64,000 nucleotides of DNA from G963675935 sp963675935 (GTDB taxonomy: Bacteria; Planctomycetota; Planctomycetia; Pirellulales; Thermoguttaceae): contig CAXXPV010000004.1 of assembly GCA_963675935.2 (NCBI GenBank), forward strand, positions 186,001-250,000, written 5' to 3'. The translations under genes and the position numbers were made by a program. Of the stretch, positions 51,525 to 59,210 are shown one piece after another; within the stretch, counting starts at the first letter, position 1; each line of letters begins with the position of its first letter. The notes under the pieces were generated by a model. It saw only the letters and a list, made by a program, of their open reading frames with translations. It was not told the DNA's origin and did no database searches.

Positions 51525-52307
51525 ATGCTCAACGGCAAAAAAATCACCGTGGTTCTGCCCGCGTATCGGGCGGAAAAAACCCTCGAACAGACCTACGCGC
51601 AAATTCCCCTGGAAATTGTCGATCACGTCATCCTTGTGGACGACGCCAGCACCGACAGCACGGTCGAGCTTGCCCGGCGGCTGGGAATCCAGACCTTCTG
51701 CCACCAGAAAAATCTCGGCTACGGGGCGAACCAAAAGACCTGCTACCGCGAGGCCCTCGCGCTGGGCAGCGACATCGTCGTCATGCTTCATCCCGATTAC
51801 CAGTACGATCCGCGGCTGGTCACGGCGATGGCTGGCATGGTGGCCTCGGGCATCTACGACGCGGTTCTCGGCTCGCGCATCCTGGGCCACTCGGCCCTGC
51901 GCGGCGGAATGCCATTCTACAAATACGTCTCGAATCGCATGCTCACTTGGACGCAAAACCTGCTTTGCGGGGCCAAGCTTTCCGAGTATCACAGCGGCTA
52001 CAGGGCTTTTTCCCGCGAAGTCCTCGAACGGCTGCCACTTTTACGCAATTCCGACGACTTCGTTTTCGACAGCCAGATGCTCACGCAAGTCATCGCGTTC
52101 GGGTTTCGCATCGGCGAGATCAGTTGCCCGACGAAATACATGCCGGAAGCCAGTTCGATCAATTTCCGCCGTTCGGTGGTCTACGGACTGGGCGTTCTCT
52201 GGACGAGTCTGAAGTATCGGCTCTGGAAGATGAAAATCGTTCAGAGCCGGTTGTTCAGCGATTCGCCGACCCTGCGTCTAAGTCAGGATTATTATCGGCC
52301 AAAGTAG
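51525..52307 (+). CDS. Glycosyltransferase family 2 (dolichyl/polyprenyl-phosphate type)
   Basis: A 260-residue GT-A fold enzyme. Visible motifs: ITVVLPAYRAEKTLEQTY, ILVDDASTDSTVELA, HQKNLGYGANQKTCY, the metal-binding LHPDYQYDPRL and acceptor-side SEYHSGYRAFSREVL. It would transfer a sugar to a lipid or glycan acceptor. There is no clear C-terminal membrane domain. Its TAG stop (52305-52307) lies inside the first unit of a repeat array. Confidence 0.85.
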   Translation: MLNGKKITVVLPAYRAEKTLEQTYAQIPLEIVDHVILVDDASTDSTVELARRLGIQTFCHQKNLGYGANQKTCYREALALGSDIVVMLHPDYQYDPRLVTAMAGMVASGIYDAVLGSRILGHSALRGGMPFYKYVSNRMLTWTQNLLCGAKLSEYHSGYRAFSREVLERLPLLRNSDDFVFDSQMLTQVIAFGFRIGEISCPTKYMPEASSINFRRSVVYGLGVLWTSLKYRLWKMKIVQSRLFSDSPTLRLSQDYYRPK

Positions 52308-52512
52308 GTCCTGCCTGCCGGACGGGACTTTGGTAGGTCCTGCCTGCCGGGCAGGACTTGGTAGGTCCCGTCTGCCGGGCAGGACTTGGTAGGTCCTGCC
52401 TGCCGGGCAGGACTTGGTAGGTTCTGCCTGTCGGGCAGGACTTGGTAGGTTCTGCCTGCCGGGCAGGACTTGTGATATAACGAAAAAGTCCCGCCCGGCA
52501 GGCGGGACCTAC
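52303..52512. repeat. Tandem array of GTAGGTCCTGCCTGCCGGGC REP units
   Basis: Six tandem 28-29-bp units (GTAGGTCCTGCCTGCCGGGC then AGGACTTG) are followed by one inverted copy at about 52486-52512. It lies directly upstream of RAYT 2; the matching copies downstream are at 53135-53219 and in the mla operon (33122-33255). There are no spacers between units, so it is not a CRISPR array. Confidence 0.85.
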
Positions 52513-52535
52513 TGGATGAAACCTACTGACCTACC

Positions 52536-53138
52536 ATGACGCGGAAGCCGAAAACAACTGGTTTTTGGGTGGGCCGCCTTCCACATTGGGAAGTAGAGGA
52601 TGGACGATACTTCATTACGATTCATCTTGCCGGCGCCATTCCGGCGGAAGGATGCCGGCGACTGAGGACGCTGGCCGAGCAAGCGAGCGTCATTGTACAA
52701 AAGGAATCGCCCGAATGGTTGTCGCTTCAACGCGCAATCTTTCGGGAGATGGAAAAGTGGCTCGATCGGGCGGAGTGGAACCCAAAGCTACGGCATTCCC
52801 AAGTTGCGGCAATGGTAATCGAAGCCATTGAGCATCGCCGACAACGCGGCGACTGGCATCTCTGGGAATATGTGGTCATGCCGACTCATTTGCACCTATT
52901 CGGCGAGATCGGCGATTGGGGATTGAAGGAGACTCTGGAAGACTTCAAACGCTGGACAGGCCATCAAGCGGCAAAAATTCTAGCCGAGGATGGAGATAGT
53001 TTTTGGCAGCGAGAGTGGTTCGATCATTGGTCCCGCTCGGACGAACAAGACGAGAAAATCGTCGGTTACATTCGGAACAATCCCGTAAAAGCCGGATTGG
53101 TGCAGGAGTACACGGCTTGGCTGTATGGTTCGTGGTAG
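52536..53138 (+). CDS. REP-associated tyrosine transposase (RAYT), copy 2
   Basis: A 200-residue Y1 HUH protein with HUH motif VVMPTHLHLFGEI and the likely catalytic Tyr in VGYIRNNPVKAGLV. Sequence is quite different from RAYT 1. It is flanked on both sides by GTAGGTCCTGCC-type REPs. Its TAG stop lies in the first downstream REP. Confidence 0.85.
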   Translation: MTRKPKTTGFWVGRLPHWEVEDGRYFITIHLAGAIPAEGCRRLRTLAEQASVIVQKESPEWLSLQRAIFREMEKWLDRAEWNPKLRHSQVAAMVIEAIEHRRQRGDWHLWEYVVMPTHLHLFGEIGDWGLKETLEDFKRWTGHQAAKILAEDGDSFWQREWFDHWSRSDEQDEKIVGYIRNNPVKAGLVQEYTAWLYGSW

Positions 53139-53219
53139 GTTCTGTTCAGTAGGTCCTGCCTGCCGGACGGGACTTTTTCGCGGGACCTACCAAGTCCTGC
53201 CCGGCAGGCAGGACCTACT
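53135..53219. repeat. REP units downstream of RAYT 2
   Basis: One truncated and two inverted copies of GTAGGTCCTGCCTGCCGGAC. The first contains the stop codon of RAYT 2. Confidence 0.75.
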
Positions 53220-53305
53220 GGCCCGCTTGCATCGCGCCGGGTTGTGTGTCATATTGCTTGTTTTGCCGCTAATGCCCGAGGGATTGGTAGAGGAGCAACA
53301 GCCGC

Positions 53306-54028
53306 ATGGAAATCTGGCCGGCGATCGACTTGCGCGGGGGGAAGTGCGTACGCCTTCGACAGGGAGACTATGGCCAGGAAACCGTTTTTGGCGACGATCC
53401 GGCCGCCATGGCCCGGCATTGGGTCGAACAGGGGGCCCGGCGGCTCCATCTGGTCGATCTCGACGGTGCCCGTGACGGCCGCCCGGCCAATTTGCCGAGC
53501 GTCCGGTCGATTGTCGCGGCGGTTGATGTGCCTTGCGAGCTTGGCGGCGGGATACGCAACGAGGAGTCGATTCGCGATCTGCTCGATCTGGGCCTGCGAC
53601 GGCTGGTCGTCGGCACGTCGGCTCTTCGCGATCCAGACTGGTTTCGTCGAATGTGCCGAAAGTTTCCCAATCAATTGGCGCTTGGCATCGACGCCCGCGG
53701 CGGACAGGCGGCTGTCGAGGGCTGGCAATCTGTAAGCGACGTATCAGCGGTCGATCTGGCCCGGCGTTTCGCGGGCGAGCCGCTGGCGGCTCTCATCTAC
53801 ACCGACATTTCCACCGACGGGATGATGGCGGGCCCCAACGTGCCGGAGATGGCGGCGATGCGCGCGGCGGTCGAGTGGCCCGTGGTGGCCTCCGGCGGCG
53901 TGACAACTCGTGAAGACGTGGCCCTGTTGGCGGCCGTGCCGATGGACGGCTGCATCGTGGGCAGGGCATTGTATGAAGGAACTTTGGCTTTATCCGAGGC
54001 GTTGGCCGCAGCGGGAGAATATGTGTAA
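53306..54028 (+). CDS. hisA: Phosphoribosylformimino-AICAR ribotide isomerase HisA
   Basis: A 240-residue TIM barrel of histidine synthesis. It starts MEIWPAIDLRGGKCVRLRQG, with catalytic Asp in AIDLRGG and in IYTDISTDGMMAG, and phosphate-binding ELGGGIR and VVASGGV. hisF is not adjacent. The last codon and the TAA stop fall within a palindromic repeat (TGTAAAGCCGCGACC). Confidence 0.93.
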   Translation: MEIWPAIDLRGGKCVRLRQGDYGQETVFGDDPAAMARHWVEQGARRLHLVDLDGARDGRPANLPSVRSIVAAVDVPCELGGGIRNEESIRDLLDLGLRRLVVGTSALRDPDWFRRMCRKFPNQLALGIDARGGQAAVEGWQSVSDVSAVDLARRFAGEPLAALIYTDISTDGMMAGPNVPEMAAMRAAVEWPVVASGGVTTREDVALLAAVPMDGCIVGRALYEGTLALSEALAAAGEYV

Positions 54029-54115
54029 AGCCGCGACCAGTGGTCGCGGATGAAATAATCGAAGTCGATCAATACTACCCACAACCGCGGCCACGGGTCG
54101 CGGCTTTACAACACG
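54021..54115. repeat. TGTAAAGCCGCGACC palindrome at the end of hisA
   Basis: Left arm TGTAAAGCCGCGACC (about 54024-54038) and its exact inverse at about 54097-54111 enclose a region with a second inner hairpin. It supplies the stop of hisA and ends 33 bp before the EF-G-like gene. Confidence 0.65.
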
Positions 54116-54143
54116 TGGAATTGGAACCGTAAGGACTTGTTTC

Positions 54144-56243
54144 ATGGCCAAGTACACAGTCGATCAGATTCGCAACATTGTATTCTGCGGGCACGGTTCG
54201 GCCGGCAAAACCACGCTGGTCGATAAAATTCTCACCACCACCGGCGCCATCAATCGGAACGCCACCGTCGACGACGGAACGAGCGTTTGCGACTTCGACG
54301 AGGAAGAGAAGCATCACAAGTACACGATCGAGTCGTCGGTGGTGCATTGCGATCGGGGCGGCAAGCACTACTGCATGATCGACACGCCGGGCTATCCCGA
54401 CTTCATCGGCCAGGCGATCGGCGCCATGCGGGGCGTCGATACCGCGGCCATCGTCATCAACGCCCACACCGGCATCGAAGTGAACACCCGCCGTGTGTTC
54501 ACCGAGGCCAAAAAAGCAGGACTCGGCCGGATCATCGTCATCAACCGGATGGACTCCGACAACATCAACTTCGCCACGCTGGTCGAAAGCATCCAGGAGC
54601 TTTTCGGCAAGTCGTGCGCGTTGTTCAACGTGCCGCTTGGCCAAGGCGCCGATTTCCGCGGCGTGGCCAGCGTTCTGAAACCGCCCGCCGACACGACCGG
54701 CGCGATCATCGACCCCAAGGAATTGAGCGAATCGCTCCTGGAAACGATCATCGAGGTCGATGAAGAAGTGATGGCGAAGTATTTCGAGGGCGAATTGCCC
54801 ACCGACGAGCAACTCGACAAGCTGATCGTCAACGCCATTGCGCAGGGAATCCTGGTTCCGATCGTCTGCACGTCGGGCAAGTCGGGCGTGGGCGTCCCCG
54901 AGCTTCTCGATGTCTTCGCCGAATGTGCTTTGCCGCCCAGCGCGATCGTGCGCAAGGCGAAGAACGCGGCCGGCGAAGAGGTCGAGGTCAAGGCCGACCC
55001 GAACGGTCCGTTGGTCGCCCAGGTCTTTAAGACCCGCATCGACCCGTTCGTGCAGAAATTGAGTTTCGTCCGCGTTTTTTCGGGCACACTGAAGAAGGAT
55101 TCGACCGTGCCGGTGGTCGGCGTGCGCAAGGGCGTCAAGCTCACCGCGATGTTCACTGTGCAAGGCTCGGAGACCACGGCGACCGACGAGATCGGCCCCG
55201 GCGGAATCGCGGCATTGGCGAAGGTCGAGGACTTGCACACCGGCTCGGTGATCGGCGAGTTGGCGCTGCCGCCGATTGTGTTCCCCACGCCGATGGTCAG
55301 CCTGGCGGCCACCCCGAAGACGCGCGGCGACGAAGGCAAGCTGTCCGGCGCGCTCCATAAGATTTGCGAGGAAGACGCCACGTTCCACCGCGATCTCGAT
55401 CCGCAGACCAAGGAGATGGTCATCACGGGCATGAGCGAGCTGCATCTACAAGTTCTTCGCGAAAGGCTCAAACGCCGCGACAAGGTCGAGGTCGAGACGC
55501 GGGAGCCGAAAATCCCCTATCGCGAGACGATCCAGGCGAACGCCGAGGGCATGTATCGCCACAAGAAGCAGACGGGCGGGCGCGGCCAGTTCGGCGAGGT
55601 CCACATCCGCATGTTCCCGCTGCCGAAGGACGTGGTCGTCGAGGAGTGGGCGACGAAGGCCCGGTTCCCCTCGTTGAAAGAAACGCACTACGACGCGGAA
55701 AACAACTTCCTGTGGATCGACTCGGTCGTCGGCGGCACGATTCCCGGCAACTTCCTGCCGGCCATTGAAAAAGGTTTTAAGGAACGCATCGAACGGGGCG
55801 TCATCGCCGGCTACAAGGTGCAAAACGTGTGCGTCGAGGTCCACTTCGGCAAGCACCATCCCGTCGATAGCTCCGAGCAGGCGTTCAAGACGGCCGGCTC
55901 GATGGCCTTCCGCAACGTGTTCCAGCAGGCGAAGCCGTCGCTGTTGGAGCCGATCGTGCGGATCGAGGTGACGGTTCCGATGGGAAACGTCGGCGACATC
56001 AACAGCGACATGTCGGGGCGTCGCGGCCGTGTGTTGAGCATGGACTCGGCCGGCGGCGATCTTCAGACGGTCATCGCCGAGGTGCCGTTGGCCGAGGTGA
56101 CGACCTACGCCCGCGCGCTGTCGAGCATCACGGGCGGGCGCGGCAGCTACACGATGGAGTTGAGCCACTACGACGTCGTGCCGGGCAACGTGCTGCAAGA
56201 GATCATCGCGAAGGCGCAGATGAAGGAAGAGGAAGAGGAGTAG
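54144..56243 (+). CDS. Translation elongation factor G paralogue (FusA2-like)
   Basis: A 699-residue five-domain GTPase. G1 GHGSAGKTTL, G3 DTPGYPDF and G4 INRMDSD differ from classical EF-G (normally DTPGHVDF and NKMD), as in FusA2-type paralogues. Domains II-V follow: MYRHKKQTGGRGQFGEVHI in domain IV and a C-terminal domain with ITGGRGSYTMELSHYD. It may act in stress-linked or specialised translation rather than as the main EF-G. The acidic end MKEEEEE is notable. Confidence 0.88.
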   Translation: MAKYTVDQIRNIVFCGHGSAGKTTLVDKILTTTGAINRNATVDDGTSVCDFDEEEKHHKYTIESSVVHCDRGGKHYCMIDTPGYPDFIGQAIGAMRGVDTAAIVINAHTGIEVNTRRVFTEAKKAGLGRIIVINRMDSDNINFATLVESIQELFGKSCALFNVPLGQGADFRGVASVLKPPADTTGAIIDPKELSESLLETIIEVDEEVMAKYFEGELPTDEQLDKLIVNAIAQGILVPIVCTSGKSGVGVPELLDVFAECALPPSAIVRKAKNAAGEEVEVKADPNGPLVAQVFKTRIDPFVQKLSFVRVFSGTLKKDSTVPVVGVRKGVKLTAMFTVQGSETTATDEIGPGGIAALAKVEDLHTGSVIGELALPPIVFPTPMVSLAATPKTRGDEGKLSGALHKICEEDATFHRDLDPQTKEMVITGMSELHLQVLRERLKRRDKVEVETREPKIPYRETIQANAEGMYRHKKQTGGRGQFGEVHIRMFPLPKDVVVEEWATKARFPSLKETHYDAENNFLWIDSVVGGTIPGNFLPAIEKGFKERIERGVIAGYKVQNVCVEVHFGKHHPVDSSEQAFKTAGSMAFRNVFQQAKPSLLEPIVRIEVTVPMGNVGDINSDMSGRRGRVLSMDSAGGDLQTVIAEVPLAEVTTYARALSSITGGRGSYTMELSHYDVVPGNVLQEIIAKAQMKEEEEE

Positions 56244-56389
56244 AATTGCGAATTGCAAAATGCAAATTGCACATTGCAGAATGAGTAGCCGCTTGCGGTT
56301 TCGCAACGTCGAAACGAAAAAAAGGAACACTAATATCCGCTAATCTTCGCTAATGTTTTTATTAGCGTCGATTAGCGTGCATTTAGTTC
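56244..56389. repeat. AT-rich repeats after the EF-G gene
   Basis: AATTGCGAATTGCAAAATGC-like direct repeats (about 56244-56282) and a GCTAATCTTCGCTAATG-type segment (about 56325-56385), related to that at about 14401-14480. No gene is seen here. Confidence 0.4.
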
Positions 56390-56409
56390 TTGAAAGGTTG
56401 TTCCGTTCT

Positions 56410-56658
56410 TTACGCAATCTGCTCCACCGGTTCGCTCTCGGCGTACAGGACCTCCGGGCACAAGTCCGCGCCGTTGGCCCATTCCACGGTGTCGAAGCAG
56501 ACATGCACCGAACGAAAGAGCGATTCGTCAGCCAACTGGGCAAACACACCCGTGGTCAAATAGGGTTTCATGTCGAACAGCCGTCGCTCGGCGTTGTCGA
56601 ATATCAGCAGGAGCCGATGGTCGGGAGCGGGGCTAACGGATTTTAATCGTGGGTTCAT
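56410..56658 (-). CDS. DUF2442 protein (second gene of DUF4160-DUF2442 pair)
   Basis: An 82-residue protein: PRLKSVSPAPDHRLLLIFDN then RLFDMKPYLTTGVFAQLADE and VEWANGADLCPEVLY, the DUF2442 pattern. It follows the DUF4160 gene by 18 bp on the same strand. Such pairs behave like toxin-antitoxin modules in layout; biochemical function is not known to me. Confidence 0.8.
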   Translation of the reverse strand: MNPRLKSVSPAPDHRLLLIFDNAERRLFDMKPYLTTGVFAQLADESLFRSVHVCFDTVEWANGADLCPEVLYAESEPVEQIA

Positions 56659-56676
56659 AGTCTATCTCCACAAAAC

Positions 56677-56943
56677 TCATCGCAATGGATCAATCCGGAA
56701 AGGCAGTTCTCCGTGAGACGCCAATTCCCAGTCCGCCAACAGGTCTTCTTGGTGCAATTCGGTCCATGCCAAAACCAACCGCGACTGCCGGGAGGGCAAC
56801 TCTCCCCACGTAATCTCACGCCGCCGAATATCTACCACCGCCGAGTGTTCTTGATAATAGGCGTGAAAATGGGGAGGGTTGTGTTCCGCACGATCGCAAT
56901 ACATGCGGATCATGATTCCATAGAACATCGCAATCGTCGGCAT
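56677..56943 (-). CDS. DUF4160 protein
   Basis: An 88-residue protein with the DUF4160 motif IRMYCDRAEHNPPHFHAYYQ and a C-terminal WELASHGELPFRIDPL. It precedes the DUF2442 gene. The conserved histidines (NPPHFHA) could be catalytic or metal-binding. Confidence 0.82.
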   Translation of the reverse strand: MPTIAMFYGIMIRMYCDRAEHNPPHFHAYYQEHSAVVDIRRREITWGELPSRQSRLVLAWTELHQEDLLADWELASHGELPFRIDPLR

Positions 56944-56999
56944 TTTTCCCCTCCCTCCACTGCTCTATTCTAACACATACCAACTTGTCCGCCAGTCAT

Positions 57000-58172
57000 T
57001 TACATCGACTTCGCCGGCACGAGCAGTTCGGCGTTATCGACCCAGAGGGCGAAGTACGGCCGCTCGGCCCCGCGACGCTCCAGTAATATCAAAAACGGCT
57101 TGTTGAAAATGAACTGCCGCGGCTGGTCTGGCGCCCCACACTTCGCGGCCATCGCCCCTTCGGATTTCAGAATCGCTCCACGCTCGTCGAGCCGGAAGCG
57201 GATGTCCTGCAAAGCCAAAATAAACGGGCCTCCCTGAAGCGGGCCGGGCGTGGTGATCTCCTTGCCGCACAGTTCATTGTACGATTTCCAAACGTCGAAA
57301 TTCAACATCGGCACGATCAACGTTTCGCCCATGCCGAGCGTGGATTTGTATTCTTTGGCATCGCCCAAGACAGCACGCGACCGCACCGCTTCGATCGTCT
57401 TTTCAAGCGTTTCGGCCGGAGCGATCTTCGCCAAAATGATCCGCTCCGTCTTGTCTTGCGGCTTGAGTTCCAACACGAAATCGTCGGCGTCCTTGTAGTC
57501 CAGCACGACGACCTGTTCGGCCTTGTGAATGTCGTCCATGCGGCTGGTGGCCTTTTTCAGGCCGAACGTCGCCACTTCGGTTGAACCAAACGCAAGCGGC
57601 TCGTCCAATCGCTTGAGCGGATACTCGAACGGCAACTCGCGGAACAGATAGGCGTAGGCCAGCCAGCCGTCCGGCGGAAGCGAGGGCGCGATGCGGTCGA
57701 GCAGATCGGGCTCGGCCCGCCCTCGGAATTTCAGCCCCAATTCCGAGCGGATTTTTCCGACGATGTCGTCCTTCATCAGGCCCGACATGACGAGGCAACT
57801 GCCGGGGTCCACGTCCTTTTCGTCGGCCGCTTTTCGGTTCAAGGCCGGAACCATCGGCGTTTCGTCTTTGAGATGAATGTCGCCGCCGGCCGCCCGGCAG
57901 CCTTCGTTCCAAACGAGTTGGAACGTCGAGCACCAAAGCACGTTTTTGCCCGGCCCGATCGGCGCATCGAGATGCGGCGTGACAAGCGTGGCGGACAGGT
58001 TTTTGGCGTCGGCCTTGAGGGGTGTATCGTTGCCGCGCCGGGCGAAAAACATCGCCAGAAAACCGGCGGCGAGCACCACGACGCAGATTGCCGGGAGCGT
58101 CCAGCGGCAGCGGCGCCGGCATTGGCAGGAAGGCTCTGGCGAAGATTCCGGCTGGGGTTGCGAGGCGTCCAT
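57000..58172 (-). CDS. Membrane-anchored hypothetical protein (serpin-like pattern doubtful)
   Basis: A 390-residue protein from ATG 58172. A Cys/Arg-rich stretch (CQCRRRCRW) leads into a transmembrane segment (about residues 27-47); the rest is extracytoplasmic, with NVLWCSTFQLVWNEGCRAAG and a C-terminal FIFNKPFLILLERRGAERPY. The FNKPFLILL-type ending is reminiscent of serpins, but a reactive loop is not clear, so I leave it as hypothetical. Confidence 0.5.
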   Translation of the reverse strand: MDASQPQPESSPEPSCQCRRRCRWTLPAICVVVLAAGFLAMFFARRGNDTPLKADAKNLSATLVTPHLDAPIGPGKNVLWCSTFQLVWNEGCRAAGGDIHLKDETPMVPALNRKAADEKDVDPGSCLVMSGLMKDDIVGKIRSELGLKFRGRAEPDLLDRIAPSLPPDGWLAYAYLFRELPFEYPLKRLDEPLAFGSTEVATFGLKKATSRMDDIHKAEQVVVLDYKDADDFVLELKPQDKTERIILAKIAPAETLEKTIEAVRSRAVLGDAKEYKSTLGMGETLIVPMLNFDVWKSYNELCGKEITTPGPLQGGPFILALQDIRFRLDERGAILKSEGAMAAKCGAPDQPRQFIFNKPFLILLERRGAERPYFALWVDNAELLVPAKSM

Positions 58173-58289
58173 GATATTCGGCGAGGTTTTTTCCCGCACT
58201 CCAGAGGAGCGATTTTCCACCCATGTCTACGTCGTGGGGAGTATAGCTGGCGGCTCGGGCCCCGGTCAATCCTGCCTCCGAGTCTCCAG

Positions 58290-58317
58290 TTGACTTTTTC
58301 AGAAAGTGGTATACAAT
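58290..58317 (+). promoter_or_regulatory. Sigma-70-type promoter of the MazEF-like operon
   Basis: TTGACT (58290-58295) and TACAAT (58312-58317) are 16 bp apart, with AT-rich DNA around. It precedes the antitoxin gene at 58532, but a 155-bp repeat element lies between promoter and start codon. Confidence 0.5.
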
Positions 58318-58339
58318 GTAATTACTTTCAAGGAGAGCG

Positions 58340-58518
58340 TCAAGAAACGCAGGACAACTGCAAAGTCCAGGAAACCGTCATTCTGAGCGCAGCGAAGAAT
58401 CTCCGTGGTATCGCGTAAGTTCCAGCGGGTCAACGAGATTCTTCGCTGCGCTCAGAATGACGATTTTTCCCATCTATCCCAAAAATGCGACTTTGCAGTT
58501 CTCCTGTCAAGAAACGCA
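58340..58518. mobile_element. 155-bp MITE-like element (F1, copy 2) in the leader of the MazEF-like operon
   Basis: The element is 58352-58506, flanked by the 12-bp duplication TCAAGAAACGCA (58340-58351, 58507-58518). Ends match copy 1 (GGACAACTGCAAAGTC and near inverse). Inside is the CATTCTGAGCGCAGCGAAG hairpin. It separates the promoter at 58290 from the AAGGA ribosome site of the antitoxin gene. Confidence 0.78.
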
Positions 58519-58531
58519 TAAGGAAACAAGC

Positions 58532-58792
58532 ATGGGCAATCTCACCAAGACGCACATCGTCCGCATCGGGAACTCCCGCGGCGTGCGAATCCCCAAGGTC
58601 TGGCTGGATCAGCTCGACATGAACGGGGAAGTGGAGATGGCCATCGAGGCCGATCGGCTGGTGCTTCGCTCGTCGCGTCTCCCCCGTCAGGGCTGGGAGG
58701 AGCAATTTTGTGCAATGCACGAACAGGGTGACGACCGACCGGTTGACGAATTTCCCGCCCCCGCCTGGGACGAATCGGAGTGGGAGTGGTGA
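58532..58792 (+). CDS. MazE-like antitoxin (SpoVT/AbrB fold)
   Basis: An 86-residue protein: MGNLTKTHIVRIGNSRGVRI then PKVWLDQLDMNGEVEMAIEA, the swapped-hairpin AbrB DNA-binding fold, with an acidic C-terminal tail (DESEWEW) that would bind the toxin. The stop overlaps the toxin start by one base (TGATG). AAGGA lies eight bases before the ATG. Confidence 0.82.
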   Translation: MGNLTKTHIVRIGNSRGVRIPKVWLDQLDMNGEVEMAIEADRLVLRSSRLPRQGWEEQFCAMHEQGDDRPVDEFPAPAWDESEWEW

Positions 58793-59109
58793 TGAACCGA
58801 TTCGACGTATATTTGGTGGTTCTCGATCCTACATTGGGCAGCGAGATCAAAAAAACGCGGCCTTGCCTGATTGTTTCACCCGACGACGCCAATCGACACC
58901 TTGCCACGGTGATCGCCGCCCCGATGGCGACGAAGGGGCGAAACTACCCAACGCGCATCCCTTGCCGTTTCCAAGGAAAACAAGGACAAATCGTGTTGGA
59001 CCAGTTGCGCACCGTTGATAAAGTTCAGCTGGTGAAGCGGTTGGGGCGAATCGGTCCCGCCGTGCAGCATGCGGTTTTGGCCACGCTGGCCGAGATGTTT
59101 GCGGAATAG
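58792..59109 (+). CDS. MazF/PemK-type toxin
   Basis: A 105-residue endoribonuclease-type toxin: MNRFDVYLVVLDPTLGSEIK, KKTRPCLIVSPDDANRH (RPxLIVS motif) and GQIVLDQLRTVDKVQLVKRL, all typical of MazF. It would cut mRNA when not bound by the antitoxin. It is translationally coupled to the antitoxin gene and looks intact. Confidence 0.88.
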   Translation: MNRFDVYLVVLDPTLGSEIKKTRPCLIVSPDDANRHLATVIAAPMATKGRNYPTRIPCRFQGKQGQIVLDQLRTVDKVQLVKRLGRIGPAVQHAVLATLAEMFAE

Positions 59110-59210
59110 CCCGCCGCCCGGCCCACTTTTCCATCTCCACGCGCCGTCTTACAATGGTTCCTTCTCCGTGAGACGGATTGAACGGAACCTTCACCAATAC
59201 GGCATCCATA

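Noticed and set aside
52303..52512. Possible CRISPR array
   Set aside because: Units are directly abutting with no spacers and match the REP type of the neighbouring RAYT.
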